7,729 bases of DNA, taken from Cyclobacteriaceae bacterium. GTDB taxonomy: Bacteria > Bacteroidota > Bacteroidia > Cytophagales > Cyclobacteriaceae. Both the position numbers and the translations under genes were made by a program. Position 1 is the stretch's first letter; the number at the start of each line of letters is the position of its first letter. The stretch is taken from NCBI GenBank assembly GCA_030637245.1, contig DAOVVI010000064.1:1-7729 (forward strand). Reading direction: 5' to 3'. Shown piece after piece: positions 1 through 6,651 of the stretch. The notes under the pieces were generated by a model that saw only the letters and a program-made list of their open reading frames with translations, did no database searches and was not told the origin of the DNA.

Positions 1-25
1 CTACGTTTAAGATCTCACTGCCCAT
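1..25 (-). CDS. Possible 5' end of an unidentified gene (partial, runs off left edge)
   Basis: On the minus strand an ATG at 25-23 opens a frame reading MGSEILNV with no stop before the window ends. It begins 16 bp after the stop of the membrane kinase-like gene at 42-977 and in the same direction, which is operon-like spacing. In Bacteroidota, membrane proteins ending in this kind of HisKA-like segment are often followed by a response regulator, and a short N-terminus leading into a hydrophobic strand would fit one. Only eight codons are visible, so the product cannot be identified and the start itself is tentative. Confidence 0.3.
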
Positions 26-41
26 TTAACTTAATTATCTG

Positions 42-977
42 CTATAGTTTTCCTCTTTCAACCTTATTCTCTTCATCGAGGGCCATGTTGATTTTGCTAA
101 CCACTTCATCCAGGTCTGATCCGGCTTGATTAAGATGTTCCAGAATTTCAGGTCTTTTTGAATCGTTTTTTGTTTTACCAAATAGATTAATCAAACCAAT
201 AATTCGTGCTACGGGAGCTCTTAATAAATGAGAATTAATAAAGGCATATTCAGTTAGTTGAATATTTCTTTGTTCCAAATCTTGTGTTCGTTCAGCTATC
301 CTGACTTCTAGATTTTCATTTAACAGCCTAAGTTTTTCATTGATCTCATTGATCTTTTTATTCTGTGAGTTCAACTCCTCATTCTTATTTTCGATTTCAT
401 ATTTGAGTTTTGAAAGTTCTGTATTTTTAATGGCAAGCAGTTTCCTGTTTCTTTCCTGAATTAAATTGATAATTAATATGATGGCAAATGTGATCATCCA
501 AAACACAAATCCTGCTGCGAGGTATTTTTTTGGATATAACGTGAGCTCGTAGGAAGGAAATTTCATCAGGATATAAATGCCATTGATTATTATAAAAAGT
601 AAGACAAAAACTCCCCATACCTTGGCTGCTTTAGGTTTTACCATGGACATTAATAGTAGAGGAATTAAACCAATCCAATAGATTAAAACATAATAGTGCT
701 TGGGGTTTAGAATGAGAAGTAATTGAAAAATCAACATCAATTCTAGAATATTGGCAGTAATCAGATAGGAGAGTTTAATCCCTTTTCTCAATAATATAAG
801 TGGAATAATAAAGAGAAATGGCATAATTGCTGAAAGCCAAAGCGGAGTAATCAGATCTATGGTTAAATCGAAAAAGAAAAAAATAATGAATATCACAGTT
901 AGGGTAGTCAAATAATATTGAAATGCAGTTTTGCGTCCTACACCTTTGATATCTTCATTATCTGTGAATACAATCAT
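42..977 (-). CDS. Six-TM membrane protein with coiled coil and HisKA-like segment, no ATPase domain
   Basis: The 311-aa product has six likely membrane helices (about residues 21-41, 45-63, 70-90, 94-112, 119-139 and 152-175). A charged coiled-coil stretch follows (about 176-240), then a HisKA-type dimerisation/phosphoacceptor segment containing NSHLLRAPVARI. The candidate phosphorylated histidine is His250, followed by the LRAP signature of the H box. The protein stops about 60 residues after this histidine, so the HATPase_c domain with its N, G1 and G2 boxes is absent. A normal sensor kinase would need roughly 110 more residues. The ATG at 977 is preceded by GGAAGA. The protein may be a sensor or phosphotransfer partner that relies on another kinase, or a degenerate kinase. 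Its TAG lies 16 bp before a possible next gene on the same strand. The sensory input is unknown, since the membrane region matches no named sensor domain I recognise. Confidence 0.88.
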   Translation of the reverse strand: MIVFTDNEDIKGVGRKTAFQYYLTTLTVIFIIFFFFDLTIDLITPLWLSAIMPFLFIIPLILLRKGIKLSYLITANILELMLIFQLLLILNPKHYYVLIYWIGLIPLLLMSMVKPKAAKVWGVFVLLFIIINGIYILMKFPSYELTLYPKKYLAAGFVFWMITFAIILIINLIQERNRKLLAIKNTELSKLKYEIENKNEELNSQNKKINEINEKLRLLNENLEVRIAERTQDLEQRNIQLTEYAFINSHLLRAPVARIIGLINLFGKTKNDSKRPEILEHLNQAGSDLDEVVSKINMALDEENKVERGKL

Positions 978-1004
978 TCTTCCATATTAATTAGAACCTG
1001 TTTT

Positions 1005-1025
1005 ATAGTAAAATGAACTTACTAT
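1005..1025. promoter_or_regulatory. Inverted repeat ATAGTAA-N7-TTACTAT upstream of the membrane-protein gene
   Basis: Two perfectly complementary 7-bp arms (1005-1011 and 1019-1025) flank a 7-nt spacer. The centre lies about 38 bp upstream of the ATG at 977. The size and symmetry suit a dimeric regulator's operator or a small leader hairpin. AT-rich DNA produces such repeats by chance fairly often, so this is tentative. Confidence 0.3.
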
Positions 1026-1181
1026 TGAAATTAATAACTCTCCATATTCCGGGTAAAACAAATGATTTTTGATCAATGTTGCAATTGGCCATCCAACTTA
1101 ATAGATAAAGCATATTATGCTAAAGATCGCCGCCTTAATTCTGTTTAAGTTAATGTGATATTTATTTTAACGTTAGGATAA

Positions 1182-1451
1182 CTACAATTTTTCATTAAAC
1201 ATTCCTGTATTGCCTTCTTCTAAAAGGGGCAAAAATTCATTTAGTATTTCCTCTCTTCAGGTGGCGACATTGGATGTTACCAATGAATCGTTGCTATGAT
1301 CATATAGTTCGATATTTGGAATTTCTTTTCTGTAATACTTTGTCAATCTGTATCGCTTATTTCTCATAGTCATTCCATTTCTAAAATAGCTGAAAGCCAC
1401 CTCTATAACTTTTAAACTATTATCATCGCCTGCATTTGTGAATATTGTCAG
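1182..1451 (-). pseudogene. Relic of the C-terminal end of a sulfatase
   Basis: Reading the minus strand from 1451 to the TAG at 1184-1182 gives 89 codons broken by one in-frame TGA (1259-1257). The translation contains VAFSYFRNGMTMRNKRYRLT, then KYYRKEIPNIELYDH, then SNDSLVTSNVAT, the stop, and REEILNEFLPLLEEGNTG. This follows the C-terminal subdomain of arylsulfatase/iduronate-2-sulfatase-like enzymes, where an RT-x-RYR-x-T strand is followed by ELYDH-x-x-D and N-[LV]-A. The catalytic N-terminal part with the CxPSR/CxAxR formylglycine motif, normally some 350 residues upstream, is missing. The frame is closed by a TAG at 1454-1452, and the DNA beyond belongs to the VOC promoter region. An active enzyme would hydrolyse sulfate esters, often on polysaccharides. 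With both a 5' deletion and a nonsense codon it is almost certainly dead. The family assignment is by motif, from memory. Confidence 0.78.
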
Positions 1452-1530
1452 CTAACTTTAAAAGTAAAAAAGCAATATCCTACCAAAACAATGATTGTTT
1501 ATTAAGAAAATTAAAATAAAAGATATACCA

Positions 1531-1560
1531 TTGCAATTTATTAGATAGTTAATATTATTA
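1531..1560 (+). promoter_or_regulatory. Weak candidate promoter for the VOC gene
   Basis: A TTG at 1531-1533, a 19-nt spacer and TATTATTA at 1553-1560 resemble the Bacteroidota primary-sigma pattern (TTG about 19-20 nt before TAnnTTTG), with two mismatches in the downstream box. It ends 12 nt before the ATG at 1573, which would leave a very short leader. In such AT-rich DNA the match is weak. Confidence 0.25.
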
Positions 1561-1572
1561 GTAAGTAAAGAG

Positions 1573-2646
1573 ATGGTCATTAGCGGAATTCAACAAATAG
1601 GTATAGGAGTCAAAGATTTGTATGAGGCGTGGGGTTGGTATAGAAAATTTTTAGGATTTGACATTAAAGTATTTGAAGAAGAAGCTGTTGCTGAATTAAT
1701 GCTTCCATATACCGGTGGAAAACCGCAGAGTCGCAGAGCTGCATTAACCTTGAATTTACAAGGTGGGGGAGGTTTTGAGATTTGGCAATACACAGAAAGA
1801 ACTCCATTGAATCCGGAAAATGAGCTTAAATTAGGTGATTTAGGATTATTTGCCGGAAAAATTAAATGTAGAAGCGCACAGAAAGTTTATGATTACTTCA
1901 ATAAATCAGGCATTGAAATATTAGGTGAAATTCATAAATGCCCTGCCGGGAGCAATAATTTTTTTATCAAAGATCCGTTTGATAATATCTTTAATATTGT
2001 TGAGAGTAATTCCTGGTTTAAAAATGAAAATAAGGTTACAGGAGGTAGTTATGGAGCTGTTATCGGTGTTTCAGATATGAATATCTCTAAAAAGTTTTAT
2101 TCATCAATATTAGGGTACGATGAAGTGGTGTATGAGACCACCGGAAAATTCGATGGATTCAAGGGGATATCAGGAGGAAGCCAGACATTTGAAAGGGCAT
2201 TATTGCGCCATTCAAAACCTCGAAAAGGAAGTTTTAGTCAATTATTTGGTCCAAGCGAGATTGAATTAGTAAAGGCAATAGACAGAAAACCGAACAAAAT
2301 TTATGAAAATCGTTTCTGGGGAGATTTAGGATTTATCCATCTTACCTTTGATATTATTGGATTTAATGAATTACGTGACCTCTGCGTTAAAGAAGGTTAT
2401 CCTTTTACTGTTGATAGTACTGCCATTCAAAGTGAAGATAGTTTTGACATGGGAGAAGCGGCAGGACATTTTTCTTATATCGAAGACCCGGATGGCGCTT
2501 TAATAGAATTTATCGAAACTCATAAAGTACCAGTAGTAAAAAAACTTGGTATTTACCTAAATCTTAAGAAAAAAGATCCAGAAAAACCATTATCAAAATG
2601 GATATTAAGAGCTTTTGCTTTTAACAGGATTAAAGATAAAAGCTAA
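1573..2646 (+). CDS. Two-domain VOC (glyoxalase/dioxygenase fold) protein
   Basis: The 357-aa product has two vicinal-oxygen-chelate domains. Domain 1 (about residues 4-146) opens with IQQIGIGVKD and closes with KDPFDNIFNIVE. Domain 2 (about 158-317) opens with YGAVIGVSD and closes with EDPDGALIEFIE. Aligning by eye to the usual four metal positions gives Gln8, Glu69, Lys96 and Glu144 in domain 1, and Gly161, Glu231, His256 and Glu312 in domain 2. Neither set is fully canonical; domain 2 keeps Glu/His/Glu but has Gly for the first ligand. The family includes glyoxalase I, extradiol dioxygenases and 4-hydroxyphenylpyruvate dioxygenase, so the reaction cannot be named. A basic tail of about 40 residues follows domain 2. 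No signal peptide is seen, so it is probably cytoplasmic. The ATG follows AAAGAG. It is probably the first gene of a unit with the lipoprotein 69 bp downstream. Confidence 0.9.
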   Translation: MVISGIQQIGIGVKDLYEAWGWYRKFLGFDIKVFEEEAVAELMLPYTGGKPQSRRAALTLNLQGGGGFEIWQYTERTPLNPENELKLGDLGLFAGKIKCRSAQKVYDYFNKSGIEILGEIHKCPAGSNNFFIKDPFDNIFNIVESNSWFKNENKVTGGSYGAVIGVSDMNISKKFYSSILGYDEVVYETTGKFDGFKGISGGSQTFERALLRHSKPRKGSFSQLFGPSEIELVKAIDRKPNKIYENRFWGDLGFIHLTFDIIGFNELRDLCVKEGYPFTVDSTAIQSEDSFDMGEAAGHFSYIEDPDGALIEFIETHKVPVVKKLGIYLNLKKKDPEKPLSKWILRAFAFNRIKDKS

Positions 2647-2654
2647 TCGATATT

Positions 2655-2699
2655 ATCAGAGCGTATTTCTCAACAGTTCCTAAGTTGTGAATTTCTGAT
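2655..2699 (+). other. Small stem-loop between the VOC and TIM-barrel genes
   Basis: ATCAGA (2655-2660) pairs with TCTGAT (2694-2699), and inside it CAAC (2671-2674) pairs with GTTG (2684-2687). There is no T-run directly after it, so it does not look like a standard terminator. A processing or mRNA-stability hairpin inside a shared transcript is possible, as is chance. Confidence 0.25.
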
Positions 2700-2715
2700 T
2701 GTAAATTCTTAAAAT

Positions 2716-3627
2716 ATGAAAAATCAACGGTTCTACATTTTACTCATCTCAATATTTCTAGCCCAATTATTTGAGAGTTGTACTTCTTCTAAAGACCAAA
2801 TTGATACAAACCCACTATTGTTTGACAAGAATAACTTAGTGGCCTGGTGTATCGTACCTTTTGATAGTAAAAAACGAAATCCGGAAGAAAGAGCTAAAAT
2901 GCTTAGCGATTTAGGTATAAAATCACTTGCGTGGGACTGGAGAGAAGAGCATGTTTCTACTTTGGAAGAAGAAATTAATGCACTTAAAAAATATGATATT
3001 GAACTAAAAAGCGTCTGGTTTTGGGTGGATGGAAATAATGGAAATATCATGAACAATTCCACTGAGCGTATTCTTGAATCTCTTGAAAAAACAGGTACAC
3101 AAACTGAATTATGGGTGAGCTTTCCTGCAAGTTTTTTTGAAAACATGACAGATGATGAAAAGGTACAGAAAGGAATTAACACCATTAAATATTTACAGAG
3201 TAGAGTGAAAAAAATAGGATGTAAAATAGCCCTTTATAATCATGGTGATTGGTTTGGCGAACCAGCTAATCAAATAATGATTATTGAAGGTTTAGAAGAT
3301 AAGGATGTTGGTTTGGTTTATAATTTTCATCATGCCCATGATCAATTAGATGGATATGAAGAATTAATCCAAATCATGAAACCATACTTATGGACTGTAA
3401 ATCTAAACGGTATGAAGAAAAATGGACCTAAAATAATAGATATTGGAAAAGGAGATGAAGAAATGCATATGATGCAGACATTAAAGTCTCTGGATTTTCA
3501 TGGATCTATTGGCATTTTAGGGCATACGGAAGGAGAAGACATAGAAGTAGTTCTGAAACGAAACCTGGAAGGATTGAAATATGTACTTGAAAGGATGGAA
3601 CAACATGAAGCATTAAGCACTTATTAA
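2716..3627 (+). CDS. TIM-barrel sugar isomerase/epimerase-like lipoprotein
   Basis: The 303-aa product starts with a lipoprotein-type signal: basic MKNQR, a hydrophobic stretch, and Cys22 in LFESC followed by TSSKDQ. The lipobox is loose, with Phe at -3 and Glu at -2. The mature part resembles xylose-isomerase-like TIM barrels (AP endonuclease 2 fold). It shows repeating strand-helix units such as IKSLAWDWREEH, ELKSVWFWVDG, KIALYNHGDWFGE, VGLVYNFHHAHD, LWTVNLNG and GSIGILGHTEGED. Candidate metal or substrate residues are His176, Asp178, Glu182, His205, His206, His208, Asp209, His270, Glu272 and Asp275. Bacteroidota often carry exported members of this fold in carbohydrate loci, but the substrate is unknown. 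It sits 69 bp after the VOC gene and 37 bp before the MtnA-like gene, consistent with one operon. The export prediction is fairly strong and the fold assignment moderate. Confidence 0.85.
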   Translation: MKNQRFYILLISIFLAQLFESCTSSKDQIDTNPLLFDKNNLVAWCIVPFDSKKRNPEERAKMLSDLGIKSLAWDWREEHVSTLEEEINALKKYDIELKSVWFWVDGNNGNIMNNSTERILESLEKTGTQTELWVSFPASFFENMTDDEKVQKGINTIKYLQSRVKKIGCKIALYNHGDWFGEPANQIMIIEGLEDKDVGLVYNFHHAHDQLDGYEELIQIMKPYLWTVNLNGMKKNGPKIIDIGKGDEEMHMMQTLKSLDFHGSIGILGHTEGEDIEVVLKRNLEGLKYVLERMEQHEALSTY

Positions 3628-3664
3628 TAATTATTTTTTGATTTACTGATTTTCTAAAAAGCAG

Positions 3665-4774
3665 ATGAAAATAGACGGCAAGCATTACCGGACCATTTGG
3701 ATACATCCTCAAAATCCAAAAATTGTGCAAATCATTGATCAAAGAAAACTTCCTTTTCAGTTTGTAATAAAAGACCTTGAAGACTTAGAGTCCGCTGAAA
3801 AGGCCATATCTGATATGCTTGTCAGGGGGGCCGGCTTAATTGGCGCAACAGCTGGATATGGCATGTATTTAGCGGCATTGAATGTAAATAAAAAGCATTT
3901 TATAAAAGAGTTGTTAAATGCCGGTGAAATATTGAAGAATTCCAGACCAACTGCTGTAAATCTTCAATGGGCTGTGGAGCGCCAGCTTGCAGAAATTGAA
4001 AAATGTGAGACCTATGAAGAATGTGTAAATGCCACATTAAAAACAGCTGGTGAAATTACTGATGAAGATGCGAATATGTGTCGAATGATCGGAGAACATG
4101 GATTTAAAATCATTGAAAAAATCAGTCGCCACCGAAATGGTGAAACTGTAAATATCTTGACACATTGCAATGCCGGATGGCTCGCATTTGTAGATTACGG
4201 GTCTGCGACATCCCCAATTTATAAGGCACACGACGCCGGTATTGATGTTCATGTTTGGGTCGATGAAACCCGTCCGAGAAACCAGGGGGCCAGATTAACA
4301 GCCTGGGAGCTACTTGAGCATGGGGTTCCACATACCGTAATCCCGGATAATGCAGGAGGTCATTTAATGCAGCATGGACTTGTCGATATTGTAATTACCG
4401 GTGCGGACAGGGTGACTAAAACCGGTGATGCTGCTAACAAAATAGGTACCTACCTGAAAGCCCTGGCTGCGATGGATAACAATGTGCCATTTTATATAGC
4501 GCTACCGTCATCGACTTTTGATTGGGCAATTGCTGATGGAGTTAATGAAATACCGGTAGAGCAGCGGGATGGGAGGGAAGTGAAGTATATGTCAGGGTTT
4601 AAGGATGGTGCAGAGCAGGAATTCCTGATTATGCCAGAAGGCTCCAATGTAGCAAATTATGGATTTGACGTTACCCCTTCCAGACTGATTACGGGGCTTA
4701 TTACCGAAAGAGGTATTTGTGATGCTTCCGAAGATGGGATTAAGACAATTTTCCCAGAAAAATATATAATGTAG
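3665..4774 (+). CDS. mtnA: S-methyl-5-thioribose-1-phosphate isomerase (MtnA family)
   Basis: The 369-aa product has the family's full length and its landmarks. RGAGLIG (residues 54-60) stands where RGAPAIG is usual. Cys168 in THCNAGW and Asp248 in TGADRVTKTGDAANKIGTY match the catalytic Cys/Asp pair (Cys160 and Asp240 in the Bacillus enzyme), and Asn258-Lys259 are conserved. MtnA isomerises 5-methylthioribose-1-phosphate to 5-methylthioribulose-1-phosphate in methionine salvage. Paralogues act on 5-deoxyribose-1-phosphate or ribose-1,5-bisphosphate, and the RGAGLIG variant leaves some room for a different substrate. It is cytoplasmic, with no signal peptide. The ATG at 3665 follows AAAGCAG and lies 37 bp after the TIM-barrel gene. 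No other methionine-salvage genes are in the window. The coding sequence looks less AT-rich than its neighbours by eye (not counted). Confidence 0.9.
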   Translation: MKIDGKHYRTIWIHPQNPKIVQIIDQRKLPFQFVIKDLEDLESAEKAISDMLVRGAGLIGATAGYGMYLAALNVNKKHFIKELLNAGEILKNSRPTAVNLQWAVERQLAEIEKCETYEECVNATLKTAGEITDEDANMCRMIGEHGFKIIEKISRHRNGETVNILTHCNAGWLAFVDYGSATSPIYKAHDAGIDVHVWVDETRPRNQGARLTAWELLEHGVPHTVIPDNAGGHLMQHGLVDIVITGADRVTKTGDAANKIGTYLKALAAMDNNVPFYIALPSSTFDWAIADGVNEIPVEQRDGREVKYMSGFKDGAEQEFLIMPEGSNVANYGFDVTPSRLITGLITERGICDASEDGIKTIFPEKYIM

Positions 4775-4843
4775 ACACTTGTTTCTGATATTCGTTTTTT
4801 ATTGCAAAAGATTAATAATTAGTTGATAAGTTTAAACGGTGAA

Positions 4844-4915
4844 AGATTGAATTAAAATTGAAGGGATTGAGAGGATTTATATATCAATCTTCCATCAATC
4901 TCTTATCAATCTTAA
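4844..4915. repeat. Array of ATTGA/TCAAT boxes forming an imperfect hairpin
   Basis: Three ATTGA boxes (starting at 4846, 4857 and 4866) are followed by three TCAAT boxes (4884, 4895 and 4906). The second half is a tandem of three 11-bp units, ATCAATCTTCC, ATCAATCTCTT and ATCAATCTTAA (4883-4915), so the boxes fall on one helical face. The halves are roughly reverse-complementary, for example AAGATTGA against TCAATCTT, giving an interrupted hairpin with a loop near 4871-4882. It lies between the mtnA-like stop and the GTG start at 4950. It could be a cooperative operator, a terminator-like hairpin for the upstream operon, or a decayed palindromic element. Confidence 0.6.
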
Positions 4916-4949
4916 TTGGCACTGGCTCGACTAGGTTAAGTATTCCAAA

Positions 4950-6026
4950 GTGAAAGTTATCTCTACTTTTAACATTGTACTATTCGTTAATATTATTTTG
5001 ATTTTTGGGTGGGTCGAATCTAAATGTCAGGTGATCAATGATAATATTGAAAATCGACTTGAACTGAAGATGAATGAACCGCGTAAATCGAATACAGCAG
5101 ATTGTACACTTCAGTGGGGTTGCCTTAATCATGCACTAACAAAGAAACTAATTCAATACCATAATGATCAATGGTTCTTTTTTAAATCAACAGATTCTGA
5201 TAAACATTTTATTAATATTTCCAGACAGGATTGCCGTGATTTGAGAGGTGTTCAGCTTATGATTATTCTTGGAGAGGCGTGTAATCCGGATAGTTATGAA
5301 ATATTGGATTGTATATCGCTTGGCAATCAGGATGATGTTTTTTTGAAATTGGACAATTTGACTCCTGATCAGGAATACCTTGTTTTGATTGATGGATATT
5401 TACATGATAATTGTGCATTTGAAATCGAGTTAAGCGATATACCCAAAGGTCTTCCGATTGATGAGATGGGACTTGTAAGAATGACATCTAAAACACTATC
5501 GGACTTTCATATTGAAATTTATTGGAGTGTACCCGATTCCATTGCAAATTTAGTCAGACGATATGAAGTTTACAGAAGATTTGACTTTGATTTCAAATCT
5601 GAGTTAATCCATGAAGTGGCCCAAGGTTTTAATACACGGGGTTTGCCAAGACTCGATTATGTTTGTGAAGATATTTTACAAGATTATGGTGTTTTTCATT
5701 ATAAGATTGTTGGGGTAGGAGAGCATGATCGATTGTTGGTTTCAAAATCATTAACACAGATTTCAAAGCCTTCACGTTCGCTTACCGAATTAAAAAATTG
5801 GATAGATGTCGATTTGCATTATTTTAAAGCTTGCCAACTCGAAATCTTAGTTTTTGATGCTTCCAATCAAAATTTATTATTTAGTCGAGATTTTTATTAT
5901 AATAATAACCACAGATTGTTCAGCGCAAACATCGAAGAATATAGAAAGCAAGGTGTGTTTTCTTACAGAATTGAAGTCGTTAATACAGCTACCAAAGAGA
6001 AAAGAAGCCATTTGCGTGTCAAATGA
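4950..6026 (+). CDS. Secreted protein with beta-sandwich and Fn3-like modules
   Basis: The start is GTG at 4950: a TAG sits six codons upstream in frame and no ATG gives a signal peptide. The first 27 residues form an export signal (hydrophobic core about 7-22, ending near ESKCQ). It is unclear whether Cys26 is a lipid anchor, since the lipobox is poor. Residues about 50-165 resemble pre-peptidase C-terminal-like beta-sandwiches (WFFFKSTDSDKHFINIS, then YLVLIDGYLHDNCAFEIELS) and contain several cysteines (52, 58, 95, 111, 121) that could pair outside the cytoplasm. Residues about 170-275 look Fn3-like (IEIYWSVPDS, YEVYRRFDFD, FHYKIVGV). The last 75 residues (LEILVFDASNQNLLFSR, GVFSYRIEVVN, final basic strand) recall type IX secretion C-terminal domains in outline only. 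No enzyme motif is seen. It is convergent with the gene at 6047-6610, 20 bp away. Confidence 0.82.
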   Translation: MKVISTFNIVLFVNIILIFGWVESKCQVINDNIENRLELKMNEPRKSNTADCTLQWGCLNHALTKKLIQYHNDQWFFFKSTDSDKHFINISRQDCRDLRGVQLMIILGEACNPDSYEILDCISLGNQDDVFLKLDNLTPDQEYLVLIDGYLHDNCAFEIELSDIPKGLPIDEMGLVRMTSKTLSDFHIEIYWSVPDSIANLVRRYEVYRRFDFDFKSELIHEVAQGFNTRGLPRLDYVCEDILQDYGVFHYKIVGVGEHDRLLVSKSLTQISKPSRSLTELKNWIDVDLHYFKACQLEILVFDASNQNLLFSRDFYYNNNHRLFSANIEEYRKQGVFSYRIEVVNTATKEKRSHLRVK

Positions 6027-6046
6027 CGTTTATGGAATCTGGCAAA

Positions 6047-6610
6047 CTACTTCCTTTTCCCGGGGTCCGGTATATCTTTAAACACTTTCTTAACCGTGTA
6101 GTTGATCATCCGGTCCGCGTCTTCTCCATCTCCGGCGTCAATTTTTGCTACACCTTCCAGAATCAATTGGTTTTGCTTTCTGTCAACAAGGTCAATGGTT
6201 ACAGTTCCCTTAGTATAATACTTGGTATTATTTCCGGGTGATACAGAAATCCCAATGGCTGTGCCATAAGGGCTCGCTGCTCCATAATATCCAACACTAC
6301 TTTGATCAGCATTTAAATTTTCTGCCCGGTTAATCATAGAATATAAATTGACTAAAAGATCTGGATCGTTAATTGATCTTTTTATTCCTTTCATACCTAA
6401 TTCAAGTTCAATAGCCATAGCCAATCTTCTTCTGTTTACCTCTTTCATCATCAAGTGTTCTTCTTTAATCTCATAAAAATCAAACGTTTTATAAGAGGTG
6501 AAATCAACATCCTTTTCTTTTGTGGTATATACTTTAATAGAGCTGCTGCAATTGTACATGAGCAAAGCCAGTATTGCGAATAGAGTAATTCTTATTTTCA
6601 TTGTTTTCAT
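6047..6610 (-). CDS. DUF4136-like lipoprotein
   Basis: The 187-aa product begins with a short lipoprotein signal (MKTMKIR, hydrophobic 8-18, Cys21 in MYNC followed by SSS). The lipobox is imperfect, with Asn at -1. The mature sequence follows the DUF4136 pattern: a first strand leading to DVDFTSYKTFDF (34-45), a helix with RRRLAMAIELELGMKGIKR, a strand with DLLVNLYS, then GTVTIDLVD (about 135-143) with LILEGVAKI, and a final helix VKKVFKDIPDP (173-183). Members are cell-envelope lipoproteins of unknown function, widespread in Bacteroidota and Proteobacteria. The ATG at 6610 is used here; Met4 (6601) is an alternative that would shorten the signal. It is convergent with the secreted protein to its left and divergent from the DinB-like gene to its right. 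Confidence 0.88.
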   Translation of the reverse strand: MKTMKIRITLFAILALLMYNCSSSIKVYTTKEKDVDFTSYKTFDFYEIKEEHLMMKEVNRRRLAMAIELELGMKGIKRSINDPDLLVNLYSMINRAENLNADQSSVGYYGAASPYGTAIGISVSPGNNTKYYTKGTVTIDLVDRKQNQLILEGVAKIDAGDGEDADRMINYTVKKVFKDIPDPGKRK

Positions 6611-6621
6611 TTAAATCGCGG

Positions 6622-6629
6622 CAAAGTAA
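6622..6629 (-). promoter_or_regulatory. Candidate -7 box of the DUF4136-like gene
   Basis: On the minus strand TTACTTTG, followed by CCGCG, is one mismatch from the Bacteroidota TAnnTTTG box and ends 11 nt before the ATG. No clear TTG is found at the expected upstream distance, so only half of the promoter is supported. Confidence 0.33.
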
Positions 6630-6651
6630 GTGAATATTATTTAAAGTCTTC

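Larger units (their letters stand above)
978..1572. other. 595-bp gap with an inverted repeat and a sulfatase relic
   Basis: No intact gene is visible on either strand. Next to the membrane-protein start is a 7-bp perfect inverted repeat (1005-1025). A 13-bp near-palindrome, AGCATA-T-TATGCT, lies at 1109-1121. The stretch 1182-1451 on the minus strand is the remnant of a sulfatase C-terminus. The last 120 bp before the VOC gene are very AT-rich and probably hold its promoter. The gap therefore reads as two promoter regions with a dying gene between them. Confidence 0.7.

Noticed and set aside
1109..1121. AGCATA-T-TATGCT near-palindrome as an operator
   Set aside because: Only 6-bp arms in AT-rich DNA, over 130 bp from the nearest intact start; chance is a sufficient explanation.
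1257..1259. In-frame TGA in the sulfatase remnant as a selenocysteine codon
   Set aside because: The position lies between the C-terminal NVA and a helix, not at a catalytic site, no selenocysteine-insertion hairpin is evident, and the catalytic domain is missing anyway.
2733..3185. 150-codon minus-strand ORF inside the TIM-barrel lipoprotein gene
   Set aside because: It is the antisense shadow of a gene with a signal peptide and TIM-barrel strand pattern; its serine- and phenylalanine-rich translation is typical of an antisense frame.
4883..4915. Three 11-bp tandem units as a CRISPR array
   Set aside because: The units are far too short and lie directly adjacent with no spacers.
5854..6241. 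Overlapping plus-strand ORFs of 72-75 codons around the 3' ends of the secreted and DUF4136-like genes
   Set aside because: They run in other frames or antisense to genes with clear signals and domains, and their translations show no coding character.
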